Origin: JAOAPG01 sp963791575
Lineage (GTDB): Bacteria; Acidobacteriota; Terriglobia; Terriglobales; Acidobacteriaceae
Direction: 5' to 3'
NCBI GenBank assembly: GCA_963791575.1
Contig: CAWBSY010000004.1
Span: 1-64,000 of the forward strand
DNA: 64,000 nucleotides
The notes below the pieces were generated by a model. It saw only the letters and a list, made by a program, of their open reading frames with translations. It ran no database searches and had not been told where the DNA came from. The first letter of the stretch is position 1. Each line of letters starts with the position of its first letter. This document shows, one piece after another, positions 44,880 through 54,044 of this stretch. A program made the translations under genes and the position numbers.

Positions 44880-45539
44880 CTACGGCTGTTCTGATTGCAA
44901 ATCTTTGCACTTCTCAGGACGCTTGAATAACGCTGGATCGGGGGCACTCAAGCTTACGTCCTTATAGAGCGCCATGCGAGGGCCGCCCGCCCGGTCGTAT
45001 TCAATCTTAATGGGGAAGCCTTTCATATCCTGCGCCTCCCAAATTTTCAATTTGATCTCGTGTCCGTTTTCTTGGGTAATGGTCACGTTTTCAACATCAC
45101 AAAGGTGTCCGTTAACCGATTCCTCTCCGGCTCGCGTGTGCTCAACTTTTGATTTATTAAGTACCAGGTAGGGAAACGTCCGTGCCCCCGGAGCAGTCCC
45201 CCTTATACAGCCCTTGTTGTTTGCCAGCTCAACGAAAGTCTCATAGGTATTCACATCACTAACAACGTAGCCGCCGTCCACGCTGTCGGTCCTTATCTTG
45301 CTGCCCATCCGGTAAATTTTTCCGTCTTCTTCGGGGCCCATAAGGGCACCGCTCATAAGCGCCGAGAACTGAGTAAATTTAGAGAATAGATCCTGATCCT
45401 GGCTATTCGCCCTCACACCTGGCAATTTAGGTTCTGACGATGATTGCACCGTCGCTGGCGAGGAATTCTGTCCCATTGACACTAACGAGAGAGCGATCAT
45501 GACAACCATGACTACTCCGAGTCGCTTAGGAAAACTCAT
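44880..45539 (-). CDS. Small exported protein (family shared with the protein at 43140)
   Basis: The 219-residue protein has a signal peptide (VVMVVMIALSLVSMGQ) and aligns with the protein at 43140 over its length: FTQFSALMSGALMGPEEDGKIYRMGSKIRTD, YVVSDVNTYETFV, CDVENVTITQENGHEIKLKIWEAQD, LFKRPEKC. I start it at ATG 45539 (MSFPKRL), after GGAGAA. The frame is open back to 45611, but those codons are the terminator hairpin of the upstream gene. Confidence 0.65.
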   Translation of the reverse strand: MSFPKRLGVVMVVMIALSLVSMGQNSSPATVQSSSEPKLPGVRANSQDQDLFSKFTQFSALMSGALMGPEEDGKIYRMGSKIRTDSVDGGYVVSDVNTYETFVELANNKGCIRGTAPGARTFPYLVLNKSKVEHTRAGEESVNGHLCDVENVTITQENGHEIKLKIWEAQDMKGFPIKIEYDRAGGPRMALYKDVSLSAPDPALFKRPEKCKDLQSEQP

Positions 45540-45586
45540 ATTGGGCGGTTCTCCGCGTCTAAGTTTGTGGGCTATCTTGTGAAGCC

Positions 45587-45618
45587 AAAAAAGCCACGGT
45601 GAACTTCTCACCGTGGCT
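45587..45618 (-). terminator. Hairpin terminator of the gene at 45659
   Basis: AGCCACGGTGA (45592-45602) pairs perfectly with TCACCGTGGCT (45608-45618) around a 5-base loop. A six-T run follows in the reverse transcript, from AAAAAA at 45587-45592 partly overlapping the stem base. It lies upstream of the gene at 44880. Confidence 0.85.
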
Positions 45619-45658
45619 GAAATAACAGCAATATTTCAATAGGCCCTGCGAACAGAAT

Positions 45659-46115
45659 TTACTTCGCAACACCGGTAGCTGATTTGCCGCCCATCCGAGC
45701 CGGAGGCGTGCCTAAGGTCAAAGTTCCAGAGTTGAAGAGGTAGGCGCCGCCACCATCATTCTCGTAGAGAGCCCAGAGGCCAGACTTGGGTGCGATCAGC
45801 CATTCAAACGAACGGTACGTTTGCCCATTAAGCGCAGTTTCATTATCCCCAACTATTGAAGTAACGCAACTGAAGTCGTAGCAGCCAAAGTTCCCTTGGG
45901 CGCGACACTACTACACCAGCTCCATAGGAAACGCCACCAGCACAATCATAATTATCGTGAGTGAAGCTAACGACCTTGGCAATTGAATTGTAACTAACAG
46001 TGCCACCATCGCAATAACCTGTGAAGGTGAAACCGTAGCTGATTGTTTTTGCCTGGGCCGAAAGACCCATGGCGGCGACGAAAAATGCAACAACAAGAAT
46101 GCTCTTGATTTTCAT
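45659..46115 (-). CDS. Small exported protein with a one-base frameshift
   Basis: The start at ATG 46115, after AGGAGG, gives a signal peptide (ILVVAFFVAAMGLSAQA) and a domain with paired Cys (TFTGYCDGGTVSYN, HDNYDCAGGVSYGAG). Past GAGVVV the frame runs to an early stop. The next frame reads AQGNFGCYDFSCVTSIVGDN and continues through FEWLIAPKSGLWALYENDGG to a TAA at 45659, just before the terminator. The two frames join near 45896-45906 with one extra base. Without it the protein would be about 151 residues. The family is unknown. Confidence 0.6.
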
Positions 46116-46463
46116 TTAAATCCTCCTGGGAGTGCTAAGTGTTCAATTTGTCTACTGACACTGATTTGCTACTGACACTGAGAAGTGAAACAGACATTAC
46201 TCAACTGCACAGGGGGGAAATGCACACAGTCGAGCGAGACAAACATACTACAAAGGAATCGAATGTCAAGAGTTTGTAAAGTTATTTAATTCGTTTTTTT
46301 GCACAGGCTCGTGGCAAGCCCACTGCTAACTGCCGTAATGACAAACCAGTATCCGAAATGACAACATGCAAACTTGTGCAGTCTGTTAGGTGGAGGAATC
46401 TCTATCAAATTGATGGTGTCACTGGGTGTGCAAGTGTTTGCGCTATTTTTTCGTCAGCTCTGC
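46116..46463. other. Intergenic region between serB and the small exported-protein gene
   Basis: No gene is visible in these 348 bases. CTACTGACACTGA occurs twice (46152-46164 and 46169-46181), a 17-base tandem period upstream of the 46115 start. It may be an operator or chance duplication. Confidence 0.4.
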
Positions 46464-47697
46464 TTATTCAGGTTCCGACGACTCGATACCTGCAAGATCG
46501 CGGTCCCGCACGCCAATTAAATACAGGATGCTGTCGAGTCCTAAGAATGAAACCGCATGGTTGGCGCTCTTTCGCACCAGTGGTTTCGCGTGGAAGGCTA
46601 TGCCCATGCCTGCAATGTTCAACATTGGAAGATCGTTCGCACCATCCCCGACAGCGACTACTTGATCGAGCGAAATATTTTCCTTGTTTCGCGATTTCCC
46701 GAAGAAGTTGGGCTTTCCTTTCGCTCCATCAACAATTTCTGCTCCTACTCTGCCCGTTACGTGCCGTCATTATTTCAAGTTCATTGGCATAGACATAGTC
46801 AATTCCAAGACGGGACTGCAGATATTTTCCGAAGAAAGTGAAGCCGCCGGAAAGAATCGCCGTCTTATAGCCCAAACTTTTCAAAGTCAAGATAAGACGC
46901 TCAGCTCCGCTCGCCAGTGAGATCGAATCCAGAACTTCAGTTACGCGTTCTTCAGGCAAGCCTTTTAGCAGGGCAACCCGTTTAGTGAAGCTCTGCTTGA
47001 AGTCGAGTTCGCCGCGCATAGCGGCATCAGTGATTTTCGCAACCTGATCGCCGACGCCTTTCAATTTGGCGAGCTCGTCAATGACCTCCGCCTGAATCAG
47101 CGTCGAATCCATATCAAATGCGAAGAGCCGTCGATTCCTGCGATAAATACTTTCCCGTTGGAACGCGATATCGATAATTAACTCGTGCGTTAATGCAAGC
47201 AAAGCGGCGCGCATTTCGTCTGCGGAATGTGGCTGTCCGCTGACTCGAAATTCTATACAGGCATTCGCATTGGAAGCTGTCGCGAGGGACAGTCGCCCGG
47301 ACAGCCGCTCGATGCGATCAATATTTAAATTATTTTCGGAGATGATAGTAGTCACACGAGACAATTGCTCGGCGGTAATCTCGCGCCCCAAGATGGTGAT
47401 GATGAATCGCTCTTTCGCCTGCGCTGCCGCCCAATGGTCGAATTGCTCCTTGTTGATTTTGCTGAACCGTATTTGGATGTCGAGCTCATGCGCTCTCACG
47501 ATGAGATCTTTCTTAATTGCAGTAAATCCCGTGCCATTGGGAACTTCGATCAAAATTCCCAGGGCGAGGGCTTCGTGGACGACAGCTTGCCCAATATCGA
47601 GAATACGAATATCGTGCGCAGCCAGGATGCTGCCGAGAGAACTGGTGAGCCCAGGTTTGTCATGGCCCGAGATGCTGATCAGGAAAATTTCTTTCAT
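46464..47697 (-). pseudogene. serB: Phosphoserine phosphatase, broken by indels near the C-terminus
   Basis: The first 300 or so residues are in one frame: two ACT-like domains (FLISISGHDKPGLTSSL and IITILGREITAEQLS) and a HAD domain with DMDSTLI (nucleophile Asp) and LSGGFTFFGKYLQSRLG. The frame then ends at an early stop (46729). The missing part is present in other frames: TGRVGAEIVDGA, then LLREIAKQ, then VVAVGDGANDLPMLN (motif IV) and IAFHAKPLVRKSANHAV, ending IESSEPE with TAA at 46464. Shifts occur near 46757-46775, 46716-46722 and 46681-46686. The full protein would be about 410 residues and would convert phosphoserine to serine. All catalytic motifs survive, so base-calling error is the likeliest explanation. 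Confidence 0.8.
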
Positions 47698-47829
47698 CTT
47701 TTAAATGGGATCATGTCTCGATCAGGTGCTTACGACTCAAGATTAACAGGTGCCCCTTTTACTGATACCTGTGTAAAGGAGGATGAAATTGAAGAGTGGA
47801 CGAAATGTGGCACGTTGGAAATGATCAGT

Positions 47830-49008
47830 CTAGAACGCATCAATCCCCGTCACACTATGCCCAATAATCAGCGTGTGAATATCGTGCGTGCCCTCGTAAG
47901 TCTTTACCGATTCGAGGTTCATCATGTGACGCATGATGGGATACTCATCCGCGATTCCATTAGCACCCAGAATGTCCCGTGACAGCCGGGCACACTCCAG
48001 TGCCATCCAAACATTGTTCCGCTTCGCCATCGAAATATGTTGGTGCTGAACTTTATCTTGATCCTTTAATCGGCCCACCTGTAGCACCAGCAACTGCGCC
48101 TTCGTTATTTCCGAGATCATCCATGCCAACTTCTCTTGCACTAGTTGGCGCGAGGCAATCGGCTCGTTATGAAATTGTTTGCGGAGTTGCGAATACTGCA
48201 GAGCGCAATCATAGCAAGACATTGCAGCGCCAATCGCTCCCCAGGCAATGCCATAGCGCGCTTGATTCAAGCACATCAGCGGAGACTTCAGCCCTCCACT
48301 TTTTGGCAACAGATTGGACTCTGGTATGTGAACATCCTGCATCGACAACCCGGAAGTCACCGAAGCTCGCAGCGACCATTTCCCATGAATATCGAACGCG
48401 CGAAATCCCGGACGATTGGTTTCAACCAGAAATCCGCGAATCTTATTATCTTCATCCTCGACTTTTGCCCAGATGACTGCCACGTCAGCTATCGATCCAG
48501 ATGTGATCCACATCTTTTCGCCGTTAAGAACATATTCGTTGCCGACTTTCCGGGCGCGAGTGCGCATGCCTCCGGGATTCGATCCGAAGTCAGGCTCCGT
48601 GAGTCCAAAGCAGCCCAGTTTTTCGCCCTTTTGCATGGCTGGCAGCCATAGATCTTTTTGCTCATCACTTCCAAACGCATAAATGGGATACATCACCAAT
48701 GCCGATTGCACGCTTACGAATGAACGCACACCAGAATCGCCGCGTTCAAGCTCCTGTGTAACCAATCCATACTCGACGTTCGACATTCCGGCGCAACCAT
48801 AGCCGTGCAGGCTCGCGCCAAAAAATCCGAGATCAGCCATTGGCTTGACCAACTCGCGAGGAAAGCGACCCGCGCGATTGCACTCTTCTATAATGGGGAT
48901 TAAGTTGTCTTCGATGAATTTGCGCGAGGTATCGCGCACCAGCCGCTCGTCGTCGTTGAGCAGGGAATCGAACTCGATGAAGTCAACTCCGCGGAACTTT
49001 AAAGCCAT
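47830..49008 (-). CDS. Acyl-CoA dehydrogenase, glutaryl-CoA dehydrogenase type
   Basis: The 392-residue protein is intact. It has the ACAD pattern CFGLTEPDFGSNPGGMRTRA, VLNGEKMWITSGSIADVAVIWA and the C-terminal MRHMMNLESVKTYEGTHDIH with the catalytic Glu of the glutaryl-CoA dehydrogenase group (YEGTHDIH). It would oxidise and decarboxylate glutaryl-CoA to crotonyl-CoA using FAD, in lysine or aromatic degradation. It is close to serB (132 bases) on the same strand, but no other lysine-degradation gene is seen. Substrate range remains inferred. Confidence 0.85.
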   Translation of the reverse strand: MALKFRGVDFIEFDSLLNDDERLVRDTSRKFIEDNLIPIIEECNRAGRFPRELVKPMADLGFFGASLHGYGCAGMSNVEYGLVTQELERGDSGVRSFVSVQSALVMYPIYAFGSDEQKDLWLPAMQKGEKLGCFGLTEPDFGSNPGGMRTRARKVGNEYVLNGEKMWITSGSIADVAVIWAKVEDEDNKIRGFLVETNRPGFRAFDIHGKWSLRASVTSGLSMQDVHIPESNLLPKSGGLKSPLMCLNQARYGIAWGAIGAAMSCYDCALQYSQLRKQFHNEPIASRQLVQEKLAWMISEITKAQLLVLQVGRLKDQDKVQHQHISMAKRNNVWMALECARLSRDILGANGIADEYPIMRHMMNLESVKTYEGTHDIHTLIIGHSVTGIDAF

Positions 49009-49253
49009 AGGATCTCATTTCTGCGTCTTCGCCCTTGTGAGAGGGAAGTCGAGGAGCAAACCCTAAAGGCTAACAAAGGGTAATGGAGGGGTCAAACTTC
49101 GGAATCTAGGCTGATCCTACTAGCGCGTTATCATTAAGGCACTAACCGCACTTCAGCAAAGCACCAAAACAAAATTTTAGTGGAACCATTCTTTACAATC
49201 TTTTGACCCGTGATCTTGCAAGTATCCTCAAAACTGCATCCAACTCAGAAGTG

Positions 49254-50147
49254 ATGTTTACAGCTAACCAAAGCAATGGCCGTAAGAAGATCGCAAGTGG
49301 GCATCTACATTCCCGCCTGATTTGTTTCGCTCTGCTGGCATTTGCATTTCTCACTGCGCAAATGGCGGCAGCGGATATACAACCTCCACCTACTCCTCTC
49401 GATGAGGGGTTTCATCTTCTTTATAGCCTCGATTTCAGCCGTGCTCATCAAGTCTTTCTCGCCTACGAAGGTGGACATCCCGACGATCCGCTAGCACCGG
49501 CCTGTGATGCCGCGGGATTGTTGTTCTCTGAATTCAATCGCCTGGGCGTCCTCGAAGCGCAGTTTTATGACGACGACAAAGCCTTTGACAATCGCAAGAA
49601 GCAGAATCCCGATGCCGCGGTGAGAGAACGGTTCAACACAGCGATTCAGCTGTCCGAAAGCCGTGCCCACAAGCTGCTTGCCAAGAATCCCAAAAACCCC
49701 GACGCACTTTTCGCTCTAACTCTTTCCTCAGGCTTGCAGGCGGATTACGCTGCCTTGATTGAGAAAAGTAACCTGACCTCATTACACTTCACCAAAGTAG
49801 CAACCGGATGGGCCGATCAGTTACTCGCTGTCGATCCAAAATGCTATGACGCCCACGTCGCCACGGGATTCAGTAAGTACATCATTGGCAGCATGTCCGC
49901 GCCGGTACGCTGGTTAGTTCGACTGGGTGGCGTTTCAGGGGATAAAAAGGCAGGCATATCAGAGTTGCAAATCACGGCCGACCACGGACGCTATCTCGCA
50001 CCATTTGCCCGTATTCTTCTAGCCATCGCCTACGTTCGCGAAAAAGATCGGCCACGCGCCCGAGAGATTCTCGCCTCACTGCGAGATGAATTCCCTAGCA
50101 ATCCTTTATTCGCCAAGGAAATTGCTCGCCTGGACACGAGTCGCTGA
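49254..50147 (+). CDS. Exported TPR-like protein, unknown function
   Basis: The 297-residue protein has a signal peptide (SRLICFALLAFAFLTAQMAAA). Its helical domain has repeat-like pairs (EGFHLLYSLDFSRAHQVFLAYEGGHPDDPLA, SRAHKLLAKNPKNPDALFALTL, AYVREKDRPRAREILASLRDEFPSNPLF), as in TPR proteins. I use ATG 49254 rather than TTG 49203, because only the later start keeps the signal peptide near the N-terminus. It is next to the pstS promoter, so a link to phosphate response is possible but not shown. Confidence 0.65.
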   Translation: MFTANQSNGRKKIASGHLHSRLICFALLAFAFLTAQMAAADIQPPPTPLDEGFHLLYSLDFSRAHQVFLAYEGGHPDDPLAPACDAAGLLFSEFNRLGVLEAQFYDDDKAFDNRKKQNPDAAVRERFNTAIQLSESRAHKLLAKNPKNPDALFALTLSSGLQADYAALIEKSNLTSLHFTKVATGWADQLLAVDPKCYDAHVATGFSKYIIGSMSAPVRWLVRLGGVSGDKKAGISELQITADHGRYLAPFARILLAIAYVREKDRPRAREILASLRDEFPSNPLFAKEIARLDTSR

Positions 50148-50225
50148 GCGAACTGAATGATAGGATTCCTTTAAGTTTTTTCCTGCCCCTGCCATCCGCT
50201 ACCCATTCATCAGAAATTTATCCGT

Positions 50226-50243
50226 TTGTAACCTTCCTGTAAT
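50226..50243 (+). promoter_or_regulatory. PHO box upstream of pstS
   Basis: TTGTAAC-CTTC-CTGTAAT is a pair of PhoB half-sites with 11-base periodicity, matching the PHO box pattern (two YTGTMAY-like repeats). It lies 45 bases before the GTG start of pstS. It supports PhoB control of the gene under phosphate limitation. Confidence 0.65.
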
Positions 50244-50287
50244 ATTTGCAACGTACAACCGAGTTGACCAACCATAAGGAGGAGCTA

Positions 50288-51289
50288 GTGATTCGTCGCT
50301 TAGCATTATTGTGTCTCGCTCTGGCTATCCCGGCTTTCGGACAAACTACCTTAAATGGAGCCGGCGCCACATTCCCGTACCCCATGTATTCCAAGTGGTT
50401 TAGCGAATATCACAAGCTGCACTCCGACGTCGAAATCAATTATCAGTCGATTGGCAGCGGCGGCGGCATACGCCAGGTGCTTGCGGGAACGGTTGATTTT
50501 GGCGCCAGTGATGGTCCCATGACTGACGAACAACTTTCTCAGGCGAAGACTAAAATCCTGCACATTCCAACCGTTCTTGGAGCAGTCGTTCCCGCCTATA
50601 ACATTCCCGGAGTCACCGGAGAGGTGAAGTTCACTCCGCAGGCGCTTGCAGGAATTTTTTTGGGTAAGATTACATCCTGGAATGATCCCGCTCTCGTGAG
50701 CGCGAATCCCGGAGTAAATTTTCCTAACCAGCCAATCGTGGTTGTACATCGCTCGGATGGCAGTGGAACTACTTTCATTTTCACCGACTATCTTTCTAAA
50801 GTGAGCCCCGAGTGGCAGAGCGGCCCGAGCAAAGGTACATCGGTGAAGTGGCCGGTTGGCCTCGGTGGGAAGGGCAACGAAGGCGTTGCAGGTATGATTC
50901 GGCAGATGCAAGGTGCGATCGGTTACATCGAACTGATCTATGCAGTACAGAACAAGATACCCTATGGAGTCGTACAAAACTCCTCCAAGAATTTCGTAAA
51001 GGCGAGTCTCGAAAGTGTCACTGCCGCCGCCGCTTCTGCACCGAAGATGCCTGCCGATTTTCGTGTGTCGATTACCAATGCGCCAGGGAAAGATGCTTAT
51101 CCTATCTCCAGTTTCACTTGGTTGCTAATTCCCGCTCAGTCTAAGGATGCCGCAAAAGGAAAAATTCTCAGCGACTTCGTGAACTGGATGCTGGTCGACG
51201 GCCAGAAGATGACCGCGGATCTCACATATGCGCCACTACCGGACGCTGTAGTCGCTAAAGTGAAAGAGGCCAGTAAACAAATACATTGA
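50288..51289 (+). CDS. pstS: Phosphate ABC transporter substrate-binding protein
   Basis: The 333-residue protein starts at GTG 50288, after the ribosome site AAGGAGGAG at 50276-50284, with a signal peptide ending AFGQ. Phosphate-binding motifs are visible: LNGAGATFPYPMYSKW, YQSIGSGGGIRQV, FGASDGPM and HRSDGSGTTFIFTDYL. It delivers phosphate to the PstCAB channel encoded 6 kb downstream. It has its own PHO box and terminator, and is separated from pstCAB by the ppk-sixA and ppx-CHAD genes. Confidence 0.92.
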   Translation: MIRRLALLCLALAIPAFGQTTLNGAGATFPYPMYSKWFSEYHKLHSDVEINYQSIGSGGGIRQVLAGTVDFGASDGPMTDEQLSQAKTKILHIPTVLGAVVPAYNIPGVTGEVKFTPQALAGIFLGKITSWNDPALVSANPGVNFPNQPIVVVHRSDGSGTTFIFTDYLSKVSPEWQSGPSKGTSVKWPVGLGGKGNEGVAGMIRQMQGAIGYIELIYAVQNKIPYGVVQNSSKNFVKASLESVTAAAASAPKMPADFRVSITNAPGKDAYPISSFTWLLIPAQSKDAAKGKILSDFVNWMLVDGQKMTADLTYAPLPDAVVAKVKEASKQIH

Positions 51290-51317
51290 GGAAAGAATAG
51301 ATTGATGTGATCAACCG

Positions 51318-51343
51318 GCGCCGGTTAAACCCCGGCGCTTTTT
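51318..51343 (+). terminator. Intrinsic terminator of pstS
   Basis: GCGCCGG (51318-51324) pairs with CCGGCGC (51332-51338) around a 7-base loop, and a TTTTT run follows immediately. It lies 29 bases after the pstS stop. Confidence 0.85.
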
Positions 51344-51389
51344 CTTGAACCTCACTTTCAGAGTCCCACTGTTTTATACTGAACACTCA

Positions 51390-51827
51390 ATGGAAACAGT
51401 TGTGACTAAGTCTCATTCCATAGCCAGTTTGCGGAACCTGCTACTCTGTCTGACGTTTTTACCTGCGGCGCTAAACGCAGCGGAAAGCTCTTATCAAGCA
51501 GGGAAGATCGTAGATATCCAACAGAAAACTCATAGCCGCGTTTTGTACTACCAGGTCGATACTCCAATCACGCAAGACGATCCTTATTACGAGATTTCTG
51601 TCCAAATAAAAAATGTGGTGTATATCGGCGATTATGCGCCGCGCCATGCCAGCGATACGCTACCCGAAGACTGGAAATCCGGAGCGGATATTAAGGTGAG
51701 GCTTGAAAAACATTACATGTTCCTCGAACGTGCCGAAGGTCGCGAGTTACAGTTGCAATTGGTCAAGCATGTTCCGGCTAAGATCAGCCAGTCTGCCGCA
51801 CCCGATTCTTCCTCCCGCGATAAATAG
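51390..51827 (+). CDS. Small exported protein, unknown function
   Basis: The 145-residue protein has a signal peptide (LRNLLLCLTFLPAALNA) and a small beta domain (GKIVDIQQKTHSRVLYYQVDTPI, YYEISVQIKNVVYIGDYAPRH, IKVRLEKHYMFLERAEGRELQLQ). The name of the family is not known to me. I start at ATG 51390, since the open frame upstream holds the terminator and no signal peptide. It lies between pstS and ppk on the same strand. Confidence 0.6.
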   Translation: METVVTKSHSIASLRNLLLCLTFLPAALNAAESSYQAGKIVDIQQKTHSRVLYYQVDTPITQDDPYYEISVQIKNVVYIGDYAPRHASDTLPEDWKSGADIKVRLEKHYMFLERAEGRELQLQLVKHVPAKISQSAAPDSSSRDK

Positions 51828-51888
51828 ATAAATAATGGAGACATTGTTCCGACATTCACATTCTTGAGATACGCTATCCCAACAATCC

Positions 51889-52431
51889 ATGGCGCGAATT
51901 TCGCTCGATAATCCGGCCTATTTCATCAACCGCGAGATTTCGTGGTTGGCTTTCAATCGCCGCGTTCTCGAAGAAGCGCAGGACGAAAGCAATCCTCTGC
52001 TCGAGCGCCTAAAGTTCTTATCGATTACTGCCAGCAATCTCGACGAATTTTTCGAAGTCCGCGTCGCCTCCTTAGTCCAGCAGATTGAAGACGGCAACAC
52101 CGAAGCCGGAGCCGATGGTCTCACAATGCTGGAAGAGCGGGACGCCGTCTCGCAAATCACTCACGATTTCGTAGAGGATCAATACCGCTGCTGGAACGGA
52201 AAGCTGCTTCCTGCGCTCGCCCAAAGCGGTATTCGCGTCCTCGGAATTAACGAACTCGATGCCAAAGCGCGAGCCTTTGTAGATGACTATTGCGAGAAGG
52301 AGTTGGATCTTCTGCTGACTCCCGTGACGGTGGATCCGTCACACCCTTTTCCCGCGTCATCAACAAAGCGCTGTGTGTCGCATTCCTTTTGCGGCGTCGG
52401 CGAAGATCATCGCTCACCTACACCGGAGTAG
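51889..52431 (+). CDS. ppk1: Polyphosphate kinase, 5' part (frameshifted)
   Basis: The first 153 or so residues match the N-terminal domain of PPK1: YFINREISWLAFNRRVLEEA, LLERLKFLSITASNLDEFFEVRVA and LLTPVTVDPSHPF. The frame then turns into unrelated text and stops at 52431. The correct continuation, RVINKALCVAFLLRRRR, is in the frame of the next entry. One C appears to be missing in the CCC at 52351-52353. PPK1 transfers the gamma phosphate of ATP to polyphosphate, with autophosphorylation on a His in the C-terminal part. Confidence 0.85.
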   Translation: MARISLDNPAYFINREISWLAFNRRVLEEAQDESNPLLERLKFLSITASNLDEFFEVRVASLVQQIEDGNTEAGADGLTMLEERDAVSQITHDFVEDQYRCWNGKLLPALAQSGIRVLGINELDAKARAFVDDYCEKELDLLLTPVTVDPSHPFPASSTKRCVSHSFCGVGEDHRSPTPE

Positions 52432-54038
52432 TTACGGTTCCGCGTGCTCTTCCCAGGCTGGTGCGCTTGCCCTCGGAGGGAACAACCGACTTCATCTTTC
52501 TCGCTGATCTTGTGGCTTATCATGCCGCGCGCATGTATCACGGCTACGACATTGTTTCTTCCGCAGCTTTTCGCGTCACCCGCAACAGCAATCTCTATCT
52601 GGCGGAGGAAGAATCGCGCAGCCTGCTTGAATCAGTGCGTACCGAACTCCATAACCGGCGCAAAGGCGATGCAGTTCGTCTGGAGATCGAAAGCGAAGCT
52701 GACCCCGAAATCATCGAGCGTCTACGCACGAACTTCGAACTAGATCCCTGGCAAGTATTTTCTGTCGACGGGCCCGTGAACCTGTCCCGGTTATTCAATA
52801 TCTACGAGCAGACGGACCGTGCTGACCTTAAGTACAAGCCCTTCGTTGCCCGGGAGCTGCGCCTTACCAGTAAAGCACAGGATCTTTTTGAAGAGCTTCG
52901 CAATCACGACGTCTTGCTGCATCATCCATTTGACTCCTTCGATGCCGTCGTGTCATTCATTGAATCTGCTGCGAAAGATCCCCGTGTAGTCTCTATCAAA
53001 CAAACGCTTTATCGCACCAATGAGCACTCTTTAATCGTGCCTGCGCTGATCGCCGCGGCTGAGAAAAAAGAAGTCACGGCGGTTGTGGAACTGAAAGCGC
53101 GCTTCGACGAGGCTTCGAACATCAGGTGGGCGCGTGACCTCGAAGATGCGGGGGTGCAGGTATTCCATGGCCTCGTCGGCCTTAAAACTCACTGCAAGCT
53201 TTCGCTGCTAGTACGGCATGACGAAGACGGAAAGACGCGCAGTTACGCTCACCTCGGCACTGGAAATTACAACGCAACCACCGCACGTTTCTACACCGAT
53301 CTCAGTCTGCTCACCGCGAATCCAGAAATCACCAGCGCCGTGCATGACGTTTTCAGTTTTCTGACGGCGTATGCCGAACATCCGAGCTATGAACCTTTGA
53401 TGGTTGCGCCCCTAGATCTGGCAGAACACTGCCTTGCACTCATCGCCAGGGAAGCTGAACATGCTCGCCATGGCCGCCCCGCTCGTATCATCGCCAAGAT
53501 GAATGCCTTGCTCGATAAGAATATAATCACCGCGCTCTACAAGGCCTCGCAGGCAGGTGTAGAAATTGATCTTATCGTTCGCGGCATGTGCGCGTTGCGT
53601 CCTGGCATCCGCGGCGTCAGTGATCGTATTCGAGTCCGCAGTATCATCGGTCGTTTTCTGGAGCACAGCCGCATTTTTTATTTCTCAAACGGCGGCGAAG
53701 AAGAAGTCTATTTAGGAAGCGCCGACTGGATGCCGCGAAATCTATACGAACGCGTCGAGGTTCTATTTCCACTTAAAGATCCGCTGTTGCGTGAACGAGT
53801 GCGCCACGAAATTCTCGAGGCATACTTGGCGGACAATCTCAAAACTCGTATTCTCCTAAAAGATGGGATTTACAAATATTCCTGGCAGGTCCAGGGAAAG
53901 CGTAAGCCGACGGGCGGAAAAGCATTCGCAGCTCAGGATTTTTTGGTCGCTTTGGCGGAAGGGAAGCAATCGCCCGACGCGATTCCATCTTTGCCTGCTC
54001 CCAAACGCAGGAGGGCTCTTGTTCGAAAGGAACGTTAA
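52353..54038 (+). CDS. ppk1: Polyphosphate kinase, 3' part (frameshifted)
   Basis: From RVINKALC the protein runs 561 residues through the PPK1 middle and two phospholipase-D-like C-terminal domains. Key motifs include LPRLVRLPSEGTTDFIFLADL, HHPFDSFDAVVSFIESAAKDP, VSIKQTLYRTNEHS, HCKLSLLVRHD with HLGTGNYNATTARFYTD, IDLIVRGMCALRPGIRG and FYFSNGGEEEVYLGSADWMPRNLYERVE. The autophosphorylated His is expected in this region. The full enzyme would be about 715 residues, a normal PPK1 length. sixA follows after six bases, so they are co-transcribed. The surrounding genes for polyphosphate breakdown and binding support a polyphosphate role. Confidence 0.85.
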   Translation, partial: RVINKALCVAFLLRRRRRSSLTYTGVVTVPRALPRLVRLPSEGTTDFIFLADLVAYHAARMYHGYDIVSSAAFRVTRNSNLYLAEEESRSLLESVRTELHNRRKGDAVRLEIESEADPEIIERLRTNFELDPWQVFSVDGPVNLSRLFNIYEQTDRADLKYKPFVARELRLTSKAQDLFEELRNHDVLLHHPFDSFDAVVSFIESAAKDPRVVSIKQTLYRTNEHSLIVPALIAAAEKKEVTAVVELKARFDEASNIRWARDLEDAGVQVFHGLVGLKTHCKLSLLVRHDEDGKTRSYAHLGTGNYNATTARFYTDLSLLTANPEITSAVHDVFSFLTAYAEHPSYEPLMVAPLDLAEHCLALIAREAEHARHGRPARIIAKMNALLDKNIITALYKASQAGVEIDLIVRGMCALRPGIRGVSDRIRVRSIIGRFLEHSRIFYFSNGGEEEVYLGSADWMPRNLYERVEVLFPLKDPLLRERVRHEILEAYLADNLKTRILLKDGIYKYSWQVQGKRKPTGGKAFAAQDFLVALAEGKQSPDAIPSLPAPKRRRALVRKER

Positions 54039-54044
54039 AGCAAG

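Noticed and set aside
45540..45611. Upstream start for the exported protein at 44880
   Set aside because: Those codons are the perfect terminator hairpin of the preceding gene; ATG 45539 has its own ribosome site and signal peptide.
47746..47772. Inverted repeat ACAGGT-N15-ACCTGT between serB and the acyl-CoA dehydrogenase gene
   Set aside because: The stem is only six bases and no T run follows, so it is not a convincing terminator or operator.
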